From: Wenyingzhuangia sp. 2_MG-2023
GTDB lineage: Bacteria; Bacteroidota; Bacteroidia; Flavobacteriales; Flavobacteriaceae
Direction: 5' to 3'
Assembly: GCF_030548295.1 (NCBI RefSeq)
Contig: NZ_JAUOSB010000001.1
Coordinates: forward strand, 558,001-622,000
Length of the DNA: 64,000 bases
Numbering within the stretch: the first letter of the stretch is position 1; each line of letters opens with the position of its first letter. This document shows positions 51,090 to 60,665 of this stretch, piece by piece. The position numbers and the translations under genes are program-made. Under the pieces are notes generated by a model, which made no database searches, was not told the origin of the DNA, and saw only the letters and a program-made list of their open reading frames with translations.

Positions 51090-51834
51090 ACAAGGTTGGG
51101 TGGGCAAGACCTTTGTATTGGTCAATATCTGCTTTTAAAGAACCTACGGCTAATTCTGCTTGAATTCTTACAGGAATCCTATTTTTATCTGCGGTAATCC
51201 ATAAGGTCAAACTTTCTTTAGCTTTAAAAACTCTTCCCGATTGCACCATGGGTCTGAATACAATACAGTTGACCTTTCCAAAGGCGGTGTTTATTTTTTC
51301 TTCTCCTAATTTTACCAATTTAAAAGGGAATTTTTTATGATCAAAAAACATATCAATCTCTACAGATTCATCAATTTTTAGATCTTCGGGCACATTGTTT
51401 CTCAAATAATAAAAAGCAGAAATCATGTCTTGAACTTCTTTTGCTGCAACGTATTTTTCTCTTTTTCTTTTATGATCTACAGTTAAAACACTGTCTTTTA
51501 AAAAGAAAAGTTCAACGTTTTTGGTGTGTTTACCTTCTTTTAATTTTCGGATTGCTCTTACTGGAAAACTCGTTTTTTTGTTGATAAAAGATTGATAATC
51601 ATCTTTTACAGGGAATACCCATCTTAACATGCCAGTAGTCCAACCTTTACCTTTTACATGTTCTATAGATTGATTGTTTATAATAGTGTCATTTACCTCA
51701 ATAGATGCGTAACCCGCGTTTATGATTCCATAGTGAATTCTAAACGTGATTTTTTCTCCATCTTTATATGCTTTTAATGGCTGAGCTTGCAGAGTTGCGA
51801 TTGTGAAAAATATAAAATATATAAAATGTTTCAT
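51076..51834 (-). CDS. DUF3108 domain protein, exported
   Basis: 252 aa from ATG 51834, which gives the signal peptide MKHFIYFIFFTIATLQAQ; the longer frame to 51879 hides it. The domain opens with GEKITFRIHYGIINAGYASIEV and includes DDYQSFINKKTSFPVRAIRKLKEG, followed by strands with WITADKNRIPVRIQAEL. DUF3108 proteins are beta-rich periplasmic or outer-membrane-linked proteins of unknown function in Bacteroidota. It is upstream of the M23 gene in the same direction, but the latter has its own promoter. Confidence 0.78.
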   Translation of the reverse strand: MKHFIYFIFFTIATLQAQPLKAYKDGEKITFRIHYGIINAGYASIEVNDTIINNQSIEHVKGKGWTTGMLRWVFPVKDDYQSFINKKTSFPVRAIRKLKEGKHTKNVELFFLKDSVLTVDHKRKREKYVAAKEVQDMISAFYYLRNNVPEDLKIDESVEIDMFFDHKKFPFKLVKLGEEKINTAFGKVNCIVFRPMVQSGRVFKAKESLTLWITADKNRIPVRIQAELAVGSLKADIDQYKGLAHPTLFDLN

Positions 51835-51925
51835 GTCTGTGTTTTCAGTTATAAAGGGTAATATCAAAACGTATTCCAAAATAAAAAATAAAACTCCAAC
51901 TCAATTAAATACTGTGCTAATTTTT

Positions 51926-51933
51926 TAGCTTTG
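51926..51933 (+). promoter_or_regulatory. -7 box abutting the waaA start codon
   Basis: TAGCTTTG fits TAnnTTTG and ends only 4 bp before the ATG at 51938. If used, the transcript would start at or within the start codon. Confidence 0.45.
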
Positions 51934-51937
51934 CTTT

Positions 51938-53185
51938 ATGCAATTTATTTACAATATTTTTACACAGCTGGCTGTTTTAGTGCTCAAATTTGTGGCTTTG
52001 TTCAATGCCAAAATAAAATTATTTGTGCTAGGTAGAAAACATGTGTTTTCCGAAATAGACTCTAAATTAATTACAACAAAACCGGTTGTTTGGGTTCATG
52101 TGGCTTCTTTAGGAGAGTTTGAACAAGGAAGACCTTTGATTGAAGAAATTAAAAAAAAGTATTCCAATCATCAAATTCTGTTAACTTTTTTTTCCCCTTC
52201 GGGCTACGAAGTTAGAAAAAATTATGAATTGGCAGATGCGATTTGTTATTTGCCTATGGACACTCTTGGAAATGCCAAGAAATTTATAGCCAAAACCTGT
52301 CCGTCTGTAGCCATTTTTGTTAAATATGAATTTTGGCCTAACTATTTATTGGAGTTGAAAAAACATGAAATTCCAACGTTATTAGTTTCTGGTATATTTA
52401 GAGAAAATCAAATATTTTTCAAATCTTACGGAGCTTGGATGCGAAAATCTTTAGAAGCATTTACACATTTTTTTGTACAAGATGAGGTTTCTAATATGTT
52501 GTTAAAAAACAGTGGATTTGACAATGTTACCATTGCGGGTGATACTCGTTTTGATAGAGTTCAGAAACAATTAGAAGCCAACGAAAAATTAATTTTTATT
52601 GAAGAATTTGCTAAAAATTCTCATGTTTTGGTTGCAGGAAGCACTTGGCCAGAAGATGAAGAAAAGTTGGTAGAATATATAAATAACAAAGCAAATCAGA
52701 ACGAAAAATTTATCATTGCCCCACACAACATAAACAAAGAGGGAATAGAACATTTGAAAAAAAGTATTCATAAAAAGGTGTTATTGTTTACGGAACATGA
52801 AACCCAAAAAAAAGAAGATTTTCAAGTGTTTGTTATTGATACTGTTGGAATCTTATCAAAAATATATGCCTATGCAGATGTTGCTTACATCGGTGGTGGC
52901 TATACCAAAAGTGGAGTGCACAATACTTTAGAAGCAGCTACTTTTGGACTTCCGATTCTTATAGGTCCTAATTACAGAAAATTTAAAGAAGTAAAAGATT
53001 TAATTGCATTAAAAGGTTGCATAAGTGTAAATAATAAAGAAGATTTAGCTAGTTGGTTGACACTATTTTACGAAGATGAACTTAGTAGAGTTGAAAAGGC
53101 AAAAATTACAAAACAATACGTAACACAGAATTTAGGTGCTACAGAAAAAATAATGAAAACAATAGATAAAGTTCTTACTCTATGA
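51938..53185 (+). CDS. waaA: 3-deoxy-D-manno-octulosonic acid (Kdo) transferase
   Basis: 415 aa. N-terminal membrane-associated segment (about 5-22), then the GT-B glycosyltransferase domain opened by KPVVWVHVASLGEFEQGRPLIEEI with the HVASLGE motif. Further motifs are WPNYLLELKKHEIPTLLVSG, AGDTRFDR, VLVAGSTWPEDEE and YIGGGYTKSGVHNTLEAATFGLPILIGP. It adds Kdo to lipid A precursor at the inner face of the inner membrane. Together with the LpxH-like gene at 10910 it belongs to lipopolysaccharide synthesis, though the two are not linked. The next gene overlaps it by 4 bp (ATGA). Confidence 0.93.
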   Translation: MQFIYNIFTQLAVLVLKFVALFNAKIKLFVLGRKHVFSEIDSKLITTKPVVWVHVASLGEFEQGRPLIEEIKKKYSNHQILLTFFSPSGYEVRKNYELADAICYLPMDTLGNAKKFIAKTCPSVAIFVKYEFWPNYLLELKKHEIPTLLVSGIFRENQIFFKSYGAWMRKSLEAFTHFFVQDEVSNMLLKNSGFDNVTIAGDTRFDRVQKQLEANEKLIFIEEFAKNSHVLVAGSTWPEDEEKLVEYINNKANQNEKFIIAPHNINKEGIEHLKKSIHKKVLLFTEHETQKKEDFQVFVIDTVGILSKIYAYADVAYIGGGYTKSGVHNTLEAATFGLPILIGPNYRKFKEVKDLIALKGCISVNNKEDLASWLTLFYEDELSRVEKAKITKQYVTQNLGATEKIMKTIDKVLTL

Positions 53186-53583
53186 AAAAACATAACATCA
53201 TAGCCGTAGTTTTAACGGTAATTACTCTTTTTGTATTGACTGATTTTGATTTTTTTAACACACTTGTGTGGATGCCCAATGTGTTGTGGACCTTGCCATT
53301 GTACCTTTTTTTTATGATGAGTGTGCTTTATTTTAAAATGGCTTTCAAACCTTTAAAGACGATTACTTATAGAATTTTATTGATTTTAGGAAGTATTGCA
53401 ATATCAATAGGATTGTTGTCTGTGGGATTTCACGTATGGAAAATCAATAGTGGGAACATTTTTATGGATGAGATTCAAGATTTTCAAATCAACGTTAAAA
53501 ATATTTGGTTTTGGTGTATCTATCAATCGTATTTACTTTTGTTTTTCTTTTCAGCTTTTAAACAGTTGGTAACTATTAAGTAA
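53182..53583 (+). CDS. Small four-helix membrane protein, unknown function
   Basis: 133 aa. Four hydrophobic segments (about 6-22, 33-52, 63-85 and 108-128). Aromatic-rich loops (NTLVWMPNVLWTLP, FHVWKINSGN) and no known catalytic motif. The start overlaps the waaA stop by 4 bp, so the pair is translationally coupled and may be linked to envelope synthesis. I do not recognise the family. Confidence 0.55.
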   Translation: MKKHNIIAVVLTVITLFVLTDFDFFNTLVWMPNVLWTLPLYLFFMMSVLYFKMAFKPLKTITYRILLILGSIAISIGLLSVGFHVWKINSGNIFMDEIQDFQINVKNIWFWCIYQSYLLLFFFSAFKQLVTIK

Positions 53584-53668
53584 ACCATAGTTTGTTGTAA
53601 AGTTAATAGCTTCTTTATGTTGGCGTAATATTATAAGTATAAAATTGCAAGTTACTAATAGAGTGACT

Positions 53669-56600
53669 ATGCGTTTTGCCCCTTTTTTGTTTTTTTACTT
53701 TTTTTTAGCATCTTTATTTGGTCAACACATTAAATTTGAGAGTTTTACTACCAACGAAGGTTTGTCTAACAATTCTGTTGTTGATATAGAAAACGATAAA
53801 GATGGTGGGCTTTGGATGGCTACTTGGGATGGATTGAATTATTTTGATGGTCATAAATTTGTAACGTACAAACACCATATCAATAATAAAAATTCTATTC
53901 CAGGCAATTATGTCTTAGATGTAGATAGAGATGCCAATGGAACTATTTGGATTTTTACGAACGAAGGAAAAGTAGCTCGGTATTTAGGGAATCAACAATT
54001 TCAGAATTTTCAGTTTGTCGGTAAACCAGCCAATCTAACTATTTCTAAAAAAGGAAATGCACTTGTTAGGGTTGGCAGTAATTATTATGAATTTGTAAAA
54101 GGTGCTTTTGTAAAGAGTGCAAACAATTCAATTCAGACAGAAAAATATCAGGTTTTTAGAGATATGTTGTTGGCAAAATATCCAAGTTTAATTATCAATG
54201 ATATTTTAAAAGACAAAACAGGAAATATTTGGATCGCCACTAGAAGAGATGGCTTATATATTATACCCAATAGTTCTAGAAATTTACAAAATGCGCAAAT
54301 AGACCATTATGTGTTTGATTTGTATTCCCCTTATAGTTTTAATAGCAATGAGATTGTAAGACTGCATACTGATGTTTTTGGAAATGTATGGTTGGGTCAA
54401 AAGGATGGAGGTGTTAGCATGGCTTATCAAGGATCAGAATTGATTTCTTCGGTAACACCACACCCTGTAATTTACCCTCATTTGCCAAGTGAAACTATCA
54501 GGGCTATTACCAAAGATTTTAGTGGACAAGTGTGGCTGGGATATTACACTCAAGGACTGTATTACTATGATTATCCTACCGGTTGTTACTTAAAATATAC
54601 ATTTAAAGAACAGACAGAAAACCCTGATTGGAACCGAATAAGAAGTTTGTTTACCTCTTCGGAAGGAAGTGTTTGGGTAGGAACTTATGCAGGATTGTTA
54701 AGAATAAACAAGGGAAAGTATCAATTGTATGAATCTAAGAAAATATCGAATTTTCCAAACGATAGAAATTATTCTGTTTACGAAGATGAACAAAACATAT
54801 TGTGGATTGCTTGTTGGGGAGGTTTGGCAAAATTCAATTTAACTACCAATACTTTTGAATCTTTTAAAGGACAGGAATTGCTCTCAACTTACAATTTTAG
54901 GAATGTAAAAAAAGTAGACAATGAGTTGATTTTGGCTACAGAAACTAAAGGAGTTGTGTTGTTAAATATTGTTTCTGGTAAAAAAGAAACCATCACCGTG
55001 ACAGATGGAATTTTAGGAAACAGTGTGTATTCTGTGTTTAAAGATACGGAAACTAACAATTATTGGATTGCCTCTTTAGGTGGATTAAGTGTATATAATA
55101 AAAAGGTTGGAGTTGTAAAAAACTTAACGGAACAAGAAGGGTTGCCAAGTCATATGGTTTATGGTTTGTTGCAAAATGACGATCAGGTGTGGCTAAGTAC
55201 AACCAAAGGATTGGTTTTTGTAGACAAAAAAAGTTATAAAATAACGGTTATAAATCCTGAAGAGGGTTGGCAAGCACCCGAATTTTCTGAAGGAGCATAT
55301 TATCAAGATGCCAAAGGAATTTTGTTTTTTGGAGGGGTAAATGGGTTGAATTATTTTCTTCCAAGTCAGATAAACATTCAAAAAACAGAACCTAAAATAA
55401 AAATAGAAATAGAAGGTAATGAAAAGTATAGCAAACACATTGTAAAAAAACATATGGACAATCGTTTGGAAGTTAACATTGTTCCGATTGTTTTTCCGGT
55501 GGGTAGAATAGAGGAGTTTTCTGTTTTTTACAAACTAGAAGGTTATGATAAAGATTGGGTTCTATTAGATCCTAATAATTCAAATGTTATTTACGATGAT
55601 ATTCCGTCCGGAAATTATCAGTTCTATATAAAAAACAAAGATGGAGAGGTAAATGAACTTGGTTATTTTTCATTGTACATTAGAAAAGCGTTTTACCAAA
55701 CTGTTTTGTTTTATGTGATTTTGTTATTGTTGTTGGTCATAGCGTTGTTTGTAATTATTTATATCAAAAATAAAAACACACTGCTGCAAAAGAAAAAGTT
55801 AGAAGATCAGATTGCAGAACGTACCAAGGTGATTCATAATCAGAAAGAAGATTTGCTTTTAGTCAATCAAAAATTAGATGATAAGAACAAAGAAATCATC
55901 ATTCAAAAAGAAAAATTACTAGAACTTCATAACAACTTAAAAAATGAAGATTTTGAAATTGAAAAGTTTAAAACCTTTGTTTTGTCAGAGTTTCAAGATC
56001 CTATTTCTAAAATCATTCAAACATCTTACAAAGTAGATGATGAAACACTTCAAAAAAAATTAGTTTCTCAGTCTGCAAAATTAATCAATTTAGTTTCTGA
56101 GTGGAATTATTTAGATCACATTAAAGACATCAAAAATCAAAAGAAAAGCTCGGTAAACATATATCCGATTGTTAAAAAAAGCATCGAAAAAGTAAAACAA
56201 GCATTGCAAAACAATCAAGTAAACTTCAATGCAAGTATTGATAAAAACTTAGGATGGGTTGAGATAGACTTGCTAAGATTTAGACTGTTGTTGCAATATT
56301 TTTTTAACGATATTATTAAATATTCTGATGAAAAAAGCTCCGTAAAAATAACAATTAGTCACGATCAAGAAGTTTTAAACATCAAATTAGGATCTAACAG
56401 TACGGTGCTTAAAAACAGTTGGGATAGCATTGTACATTTTAGTCCCTATTACAAAGCGGTAAAGGTGATGCTTAAAGATTTAGAGGGAAGTTTGATGGTT
56501 GTGCAGAACAATGATGTTGAATTGCAATTAAGCATTCCAATGATTTTGGTAGATACAGAAACCAAGCCGATAGAAACCATTGCTTGGAAGCATTTAAACT

Positions 56601-56761
56601 TAGAAGAAAAACTAGATGCTAGCAAACAAACCATTTTGGTCTTTAGTGATGATGAAAATTTAGGAGCTGCCAATCAAATTTTAGAAAACGAACAATACAA
56701 TTTATTATTTGAGACTTCTGTTTCTGATTTAAGTTCTGCTTTGCAACAAATTAGTATTTAG
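53669..56761 (+). CDS. Hybrid two-component regulator, N-terminal part (degenerate kinase), ends at an in-frame TAG
   Basis: 1030 aa from ATG 53669 (MRFAPFLFFYFFLASLFGQ signal peptide; the longer TTG frame is unlikely). Two-component propeller repeats fill about 30-590 (IENDKDGGLWMATWDGLNYF, LLKDKTGNIWIATRRDGLYI type). A Y_Y_Y domain follows (about 605-675), then a membrane helix (about 690-710) and a coiled coil. The HisKA segment reads FKTFVLSEFQDPISK: the phospho-acceptor His of S-H-E-F is Ser. The HATPase part keeps an N-box-like FFNDIIKYS but not the DxGxG box. A receiver begins at about 985 (ILVFSDDENL) and is cut by TAG 56759-56761. The second half continues in the same frame. It is the likely regulator of the susCD genes downstream. 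Confidence 0.75.
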   Translation: MRFAPFLFFYFFLASLFGQHIKFESFTTNEGLSNNSVVDIENDKDGGLWMATWDGLNYFDGHKFVTYKHHINNKNSIPGNYVLDVDRDANGTIWIFTNEGKVARYLGNQQFQNFQFVGKPANLTISKKGNALVRVGSNYYEFVKGAFVKSANNSIQTEKYQVFRDMLLAKYPSLIINDILKDKTGNIWIATRRDGLYIIPNSSRNLQNAQIDHYVFDLYSPYSFNSNEIVRLHTDVFGNVWLGQKDGGVSMAYQGSELISSVTPHPVIYPHLPSETIRAITKDFSGQVWLGYYTQGLYYYDYPTGCYLKYTFKEQTENPDWNRIRSLFTSSEGSVWVGTYAGLLRINKGKYQLYESKKISNFPNDRNYSVYEDEQNILWIACWGGLAKFNLTTNTFESFKGQELLSTYNFRNVKKVDNELILATETKGVVLLNIVSGKKETITVTDGILGNSVYSVFKDTETNNYWIASLGGLSVYNKKVGVVKNLTEQEGLPSHMVYGLLQNDDQVWLSTTKGLVFVDKKSYKITVINPEEGWQAPEFSEGAYYQDAKGILFFGGVNGLNYFLPSQINIQKTEPKIKIEIEGNEKYSKHIVKKHMDNRLEVNIVPIVFPVGRIEEFSVFYKLEGYDKDWVLLDPNNSNVIYDDIPSGNYQFYIKNKDGEVNELGYFSLYIRKAFYQTVLFYVILLLLLVIALFVIIYIKNKNTLLQKKKLEDQIAERTKVIHNQKEDLLLVNQKLDDKNKEIIIQKEKLLELHNNLKNEDFEIEKFKTFVLSEFQDPISKIIQTSYKVDDETLQKKLVSQSAKLINLVSEWNYLDHIKDIKNQKKSSVNIYPIVKKSIEKVKQALQNNQVNFNASIDKNLGWVEIDLLRFRLLLQYFFNDIIKYSDEKSSVKITISHDQEVLNIKLGSNSTVLKNSWDSIVHFSPYYKAVKVMLKDLEGSLMVVQNNDVELQLSIPMILVDTETKPIETIAWKHLNLEEKLDASKQTILVFSDDENLGAANQILENEQYNLLFETSVSDLSSALQQISI

Positions 56762-56797
56762 GCTATTGTTTTTTACCAAGCATCTTTTAGCAAAGAG

Positions 56798-57388
56798 TTG
56801 GTTTATTTTTTAAATCAATACAAACAAGAAATCAACAATAGTTTTAGAATACCTATCATATACATTTCTGAAGAAATTAACTATACGTTACAAGAGCAGT
56901 CTGTAGAGTTGGGTATTGATGTGGTGATTCAATTACCCGCAAGTGAGAGTTTTATCATGAAAAAATTGACATCGGTAATGCAGCCTAAAGACAAGGTGGT
57001 AGAAAATAAGTTTCAACAAGAAATTTTTCAAATTTTAACAGAAGATCAAGAAGTAGAAACGGCTAATGACAAACTCTTAAAAAAAGGACTGAAGATTATT
57101 AAAAAAGAATTGTCCAATCCGGAGTTTAATGTAGAAATGTTGATAGAGCTTTTAGAGGTTTCTAGAGTAAAATGTTACCGATTGTTTAAAGAAGTATTGA
57201 ATCAATCGCCATCGGATGTTATTACCTCACTTAGGTTCCAAAAAGCAACTTATTTGTTAAAGAATAAAAACTTAAATATATCCGAAGTAGGTTTTGAATG
57301 TGGTTTTAACGATCCTAAATACTTTAGCAAGTCGTTTAAAAAACATTTTGGGGTAACTCCTAAGGCTTACAAAAAAGAAAATGAGTAG
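56798..57388 (+). pseudogene. C-terminal receiver and AraC-type HTH part of the same regulator
   Basis: In frame with the 53669 gene and separated from it by one TAG and 12 codons. Open from 56762; possible own starts are TTG 56798 and ATG 56957. Residues to about 75 complete the receiver (IPIIYISEE, VIQLPA). The phospho-acceptor Asp of the receiver falls in the IVFYQASF segment just after the TAG, where it reads Gln. The conserved Lys is Leu. Residues about 105-196 are an intact AraC-type HTH (VEMLIELLEVSRVKCYRLFKEVLNQSP, ISEVGFECGFNDPKYFSKSFKKHFGVTPKAY). Either a broken gene with a still usable DNA-binding part or a two-part protein. The DNA-binding domain shows no decay. Confidence 0.6.
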
Positions 57389-57466
57389 TCAGTCTTGTTA
57401 TAGTAGGATTATCCCAATGTTAACTCACTGTTAGTGTAACCAAAAGACACCTTTTTATTTTTTAAC

Positions 57467-57515
57467 ACCCCCATATTAGAAACAATTTTACCCTTTTCAA
57501 ATACAATTTCACCCC
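57467..57515. promoter_or_regulatory. Phased C-rich repeats upstream of susC, possible regulator operator
   Basis: Short C-rich words CACCCC (57467), TACCC (57489) and CACCCC (57510) lie 22 and 21 bp apart, two helical turns. The last is part of a small inverted repeat CACCC-6-GGGTG (57511-57525 region). AraC-type regulators often bind such phased direct repeats. Placement is just upstream of the susC -7 box. Confidence 0.4.
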
Positions 57516-57535
57516 GTTTTGGGTGTGGTCAAAAT

Positions 57536-57543
57536 TACTTTTG
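57536..57543 (+). promoter_or_regulatory. -7 box for susC
   Basis: TACTTTTG fits TAnnTTTG, 27 bp before the ATG at 57571. TTG at 57519-57521 is only 14 bp upstream, so the -33 box is uncertain, as expected of an activator-dependent promoter. Confidence 0.5.
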
Positions 57544-57570
57544 AAGCAAATCAAAAACTAAATTTTTCAA

Positions 57571-60500
57571 ATGAAAAAAGCTTATTTATTTTTATTATTT
57601 GTGGTGGGATGTATGTCCTTTTCTATAGCCCAAGTAACTGTAAAGGGAACAATAGTTTCTGAATCAGATGGAATGCCAGTACCAGGAGCGTATATTACGG
57701 CAAAATCACAAGATCAAAAGGAAGTTTTTACGGTATCAGACTTTGATGGAAACTTTGTGATTGAAAACCTTTCTAAAGAAGGTGTTTTAAACATATCTTC
57801 TTTAGGATATCAAACAGTAGATTTTTCTTACAAAGGAAATCAAGAAGTGAACATTACTTTAAAAGATGTAGCAAGTACATTGGATGAGGTGGTTTTAATT
57901 GGTTACGGTTCTGCAAAAAAAGGAGATTTAACATCTTCTATTGGAATTGCTACCAATGTTAAAAGTTTAGAGAGTAGACCCGTAAAAGATTACAAAAATT
58001 TTTTACAAGGAAACATTGCAGGGGTAACTGTATCTAACGCTGGAGGAGATCCTTCAGGAGGAGCGGATATTAGAATTAGAGGTATTGGTACTTTTAACTC
58101 AGAATCTCCATTAATCGTTGTAGATGGAGTTCCAAATGGACCAGTTGCTAACGCTAACGACATTGCTTCTATTTCAGTGTTAAAAGATGCAGCATCTGCT
58201 TCTATCTATGGAGCACAAGCTGGATCAGGAGTTATTGTGATTGAAACTAAAAAAGGAAAAATTGGAAAGCCAAAATTAAGAGTAAATTATTATACAGCTA
58301 TTGAAAGTGCTACAAACTTACCAACTCCATTAACTGCTAAGCAACAAGCAGAGGTGTACAACACAGCTGCAGACAATGCAGGTTCTCCTAGGCAATCTGC
58401 TCACGATGCTACTCAAAACCCTTACGGACAAGTAAACCGTACCAATTGGATTGATGCTATTTTTAGAGATGCAAAGGTGAACAACTTAAACTTAAATTTA
58501 AGTGGAGCAGGAAAAGCGTATAATTATTACACTTCGTTTGCTTTTAGAGATAGAGAAGGTTTGTTAAAAGGGACAAGTACCCAAGAATATAACTTAAGAT
58601 TAAAAGCAGATTATGATATTACGGATAAAATTAACATAGGAGAAAATGTGTATTTATCAAGATCTGAAGCCTATGGAACTAATACAGATAATCCATATTC
58701 TGGAACTATCATCAATGCTATTTACATGCCATCTGCTTCTCCAACTCGTTATGCAGATGGAAGTTTTGCAGGAACAGCACCAGAAGATTTGTCTCAGTTT
58801 GCCGGAGCTTATGGAGATGTTTACAATCCTTTAGCATTATTGTTAAGACCTAATAAAAAGTCTCCAAGTACTTATTTAGTAGCAAATATGTATTTAAAGT
58901 ACGATATTTTAGATAATTTTTCTTTTAAGACGAATTATTCTTTTTTATATAGAGAGGTTAATAGAAAAGAATTTTATCCTAAAGTTCCTGAATTAGGAAG
59001 AACAAATCCTCAAAACTCGTTGTCTGAATCAAGTACTGTTTATGATAAATGGATTTGGGACAACCAATTGAATTATAATAAGTCTTTTGGAGAGCATAAG
59101 GTTGAAGCTACGGTAATTTATTCTGCACAAAAAATGATCAATAATTCAATTTCAGTATCAGGAACTGGTTTTGCTATTGAAGATCCATATTACCAATACA
59201 TTCATAATGCAACAACTGTAAAGAAACCTTCTAACAGTCCGTATGAGGTTGCTTTGACTTCTGCTATAGGTAGGCTTATGTATAATTATGGCGATAAATA
59301 CTACGTGTCAGGTAGTTATCGTAGAGATGAATCGTCAAAATTACATGTAAATAATCAGTCTGATAATTTTCAATCAATTTCTGCAGGTTGGAGAATTTCT
59401 AAAGAATCCTTCTTTAATTTAGAGGTTATCAACGATTTAAAATTAAGAGGTTCTTGGGGAGAAATCGGAAATATAAATACAGTTGGGAATTATTCATTTG
59501 ATGTACCCATTGCTAACCGTGATGTAGTTTTAGGAGAGAAACCAAATTTTTATGGAATACCAGGGAGTTATGTAGCTAGAAATGAAAATCCAAGTCTTAA
59601 ATGGGAAAGAATTGAATCATTAGACTTTGGTTTAGACGCAACTTTGTTTAATCATAGCTTGAACTTAACAGCAGATTATTTTGAAAAAACAACCAAAGGA
59701 ATGATTCTTCCAGGTTTGTCAGATCCACATCAAGGAATTTCTCCAGCAAGTGTAAATGGAGGTGAAGTAAAAAACACAGGATTTGAAATAGCACTGTCTT
59801 ATAAAAATAAAATAGGTAATTTAAATTATAATGTAAATACCAATTTAACCTCACTAAAAAATAGATTGGTAAACTTAGAGGGATATGGTTCAATAGGTCA
59901 GGTAACTTTTATTCATGGAGAAAATGTAAGAAGTGTTTTAAAACCCTATCAAACTAGAGTTGGAGGAGAATTATTCACACCTTTCTTGATTCCATATTTA
60001 GGAATCTTTCAAAATCAAGCAGAAATTGATACTTATGTAAAAGACGGAAACCTAATTCAGCCAAAAGCAAAACCTGGAGATTTTAAATTTCAAGACACCA
60101 ACAATGATGGTAAAATTAGCGAAGCAGATAAAAAATACTATGCTGCGTATCAACCAAAAATCACTTATAACTTTGGGTTAAACCTAGACTACAAAGGTTT
60201 TGATTTGGGAATGATTTTTCAAGGAGTAGGAGGTGTAAAAGCGTTTAACGGATACAAGTACACTACTTACAATGCATCTTTATCAGGATATAACTTAGAC
60301 AATAGAGTTTTAGGGGCTTGGTCAGAAACAAACACAGGAAGTAACATTCCTAGATTGTCTACAAAAGACGATAATAAAAACTTTGGAACTACCTCTAGCT
60401 GGTATTTAGAAAATGCTTCTTATTTAAGAATTAAGAACGTGACTTTAGGATACACATTTAGCAAAGATATTATGGATAGAGTAGCGAATGGAGCTTCATT

Positions 60501-60642
60501 AAGAATGTACCTGTCTGGAGAAAACTTACTGACTTTTACTAACTATTCAGGTTTAGATCCAGAAGTAGGAGGAAGAGGATTAGACGTTGCTAAATATCCA
60601 GTGGCTAGAACATTATCATTAGGATTGTTATTGTCATTATAA
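57571..60642 (+). CDS. SusC/RagA-type TonB-dependent outer-membrane transporter
   Basis: 1023 aa. Signal peptide (MKKAYLFLLFVVGCMSFSIAQ). Carboxypeptidase-D regulatory-like domain (about 22-100, VTVKGTIVSESDGMPVPGAYI and SDFDGNFVIENL). TonB-box-like LDEVVLIGYGS, plug with GNIAGVTVSNAGGDPSGGADIRIRGIGTFN and PLIVVDGVP, then a barrel ending VARTLSLGLLLSL. This is the full SusC architecture. It works with the SusD partner directly downstream to take up a ligand across the outer membrane. The neighbouring phosphatase suggests the ligand is a phosphate ester or its product. Confidence 0.95.
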   Translation: MKKAYLFLLFVVGCMSFSIAQVTVKGTIVSESDGMPVPGAYITAKSQDQKEVFTVSDFDGNFVIENLSKEGVLNISSLGYQTVDFSYKGNQEVNITLKDVASTLDEVVLIGYGSAKKGDLTSSIGIATNVKSLESRPVKDYKNFLQGNIAGVTVSNAGGDPSGGADIRIRGIGTFNSESPLIVVDGVPNGPVANANDIASISVLKDAASASIYGAQAGSGVIVIETKKGKIGKPKLRVNYYTAIESATNLPTPLTAKQQAEVYNTAADNAGSPRQSAHDATQNPYGQVNRTNWIDAIFRDAKVNNLNLNLSGAGKAYNYYTSFAFRDREGLLKGTSTQEYNLRLKADYDITDKINIGENVYLSRSEAYGTNTDNPYSGTIINAIYMPSASPTRYADGSFAGTAPEDLSQFAGAYGDVYNPLALLLRPNKKSPSTYLVANMYLKYDILDNFSFKTNYSFLYREVNRKEFYPKVPELGRTNPQNSLSESSTVYDKWIWDNQLNYNKSFGEHKVEATVIYSAQKMINNSISVSGTGFAIEDPYYQYIHNATTVKKPSNSPYEVALTSAIGRLMYNYGDKYYVSGSYRRDESSKLHVNNQSDNFQSISAGWRISKESFFNLEVINDLKLRGSWGEIGNINTVGNYSFDVPIANRDVVLGEKPNFYGIPGSYVARNENPSLKWERIESLDFGLDATLFNHSLNLTADYFEKTTKGMILPGLSDPHQGISPASVNGGEVKNTGFEIALSYKNKIGNLNYNVNTNLTSLKNRLVNLEGYGSIGQVTFIHGENVRSVLKPYQTRVGGELFTPFLIPYLGIFQNQAEIDTYVKDGNLIQPKAKPGDFKFQDTNNDGKISEADKKYYAAYQPKITYNFGLNLDYKGFDLGMIFQGVGGVKAFNGYKYTTYNASLSGYNLDNRVLGAWSETNTGSNIPRLSTKDDNKNFGTTSSWYLENASYLRIKNVTLGYTFSKDIMDRVANGASLRMYLSGENLLTFTNYSGLDPEVGGRGLDVAKYPVARTLSLGLLLSL

Positions 60643-60665
60643 TTTATTAAAACTTAGAATATACA

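Noticed and set aside
56759-56761. TAG read as pyrrolysine or selenocysteine
   Set aside because: Selenocysteine uses TGA, and pyrrolysine genes or a PYLIS-like context are not known for Flavobacteria. A nonsense mutation or two-chain product is simpler.
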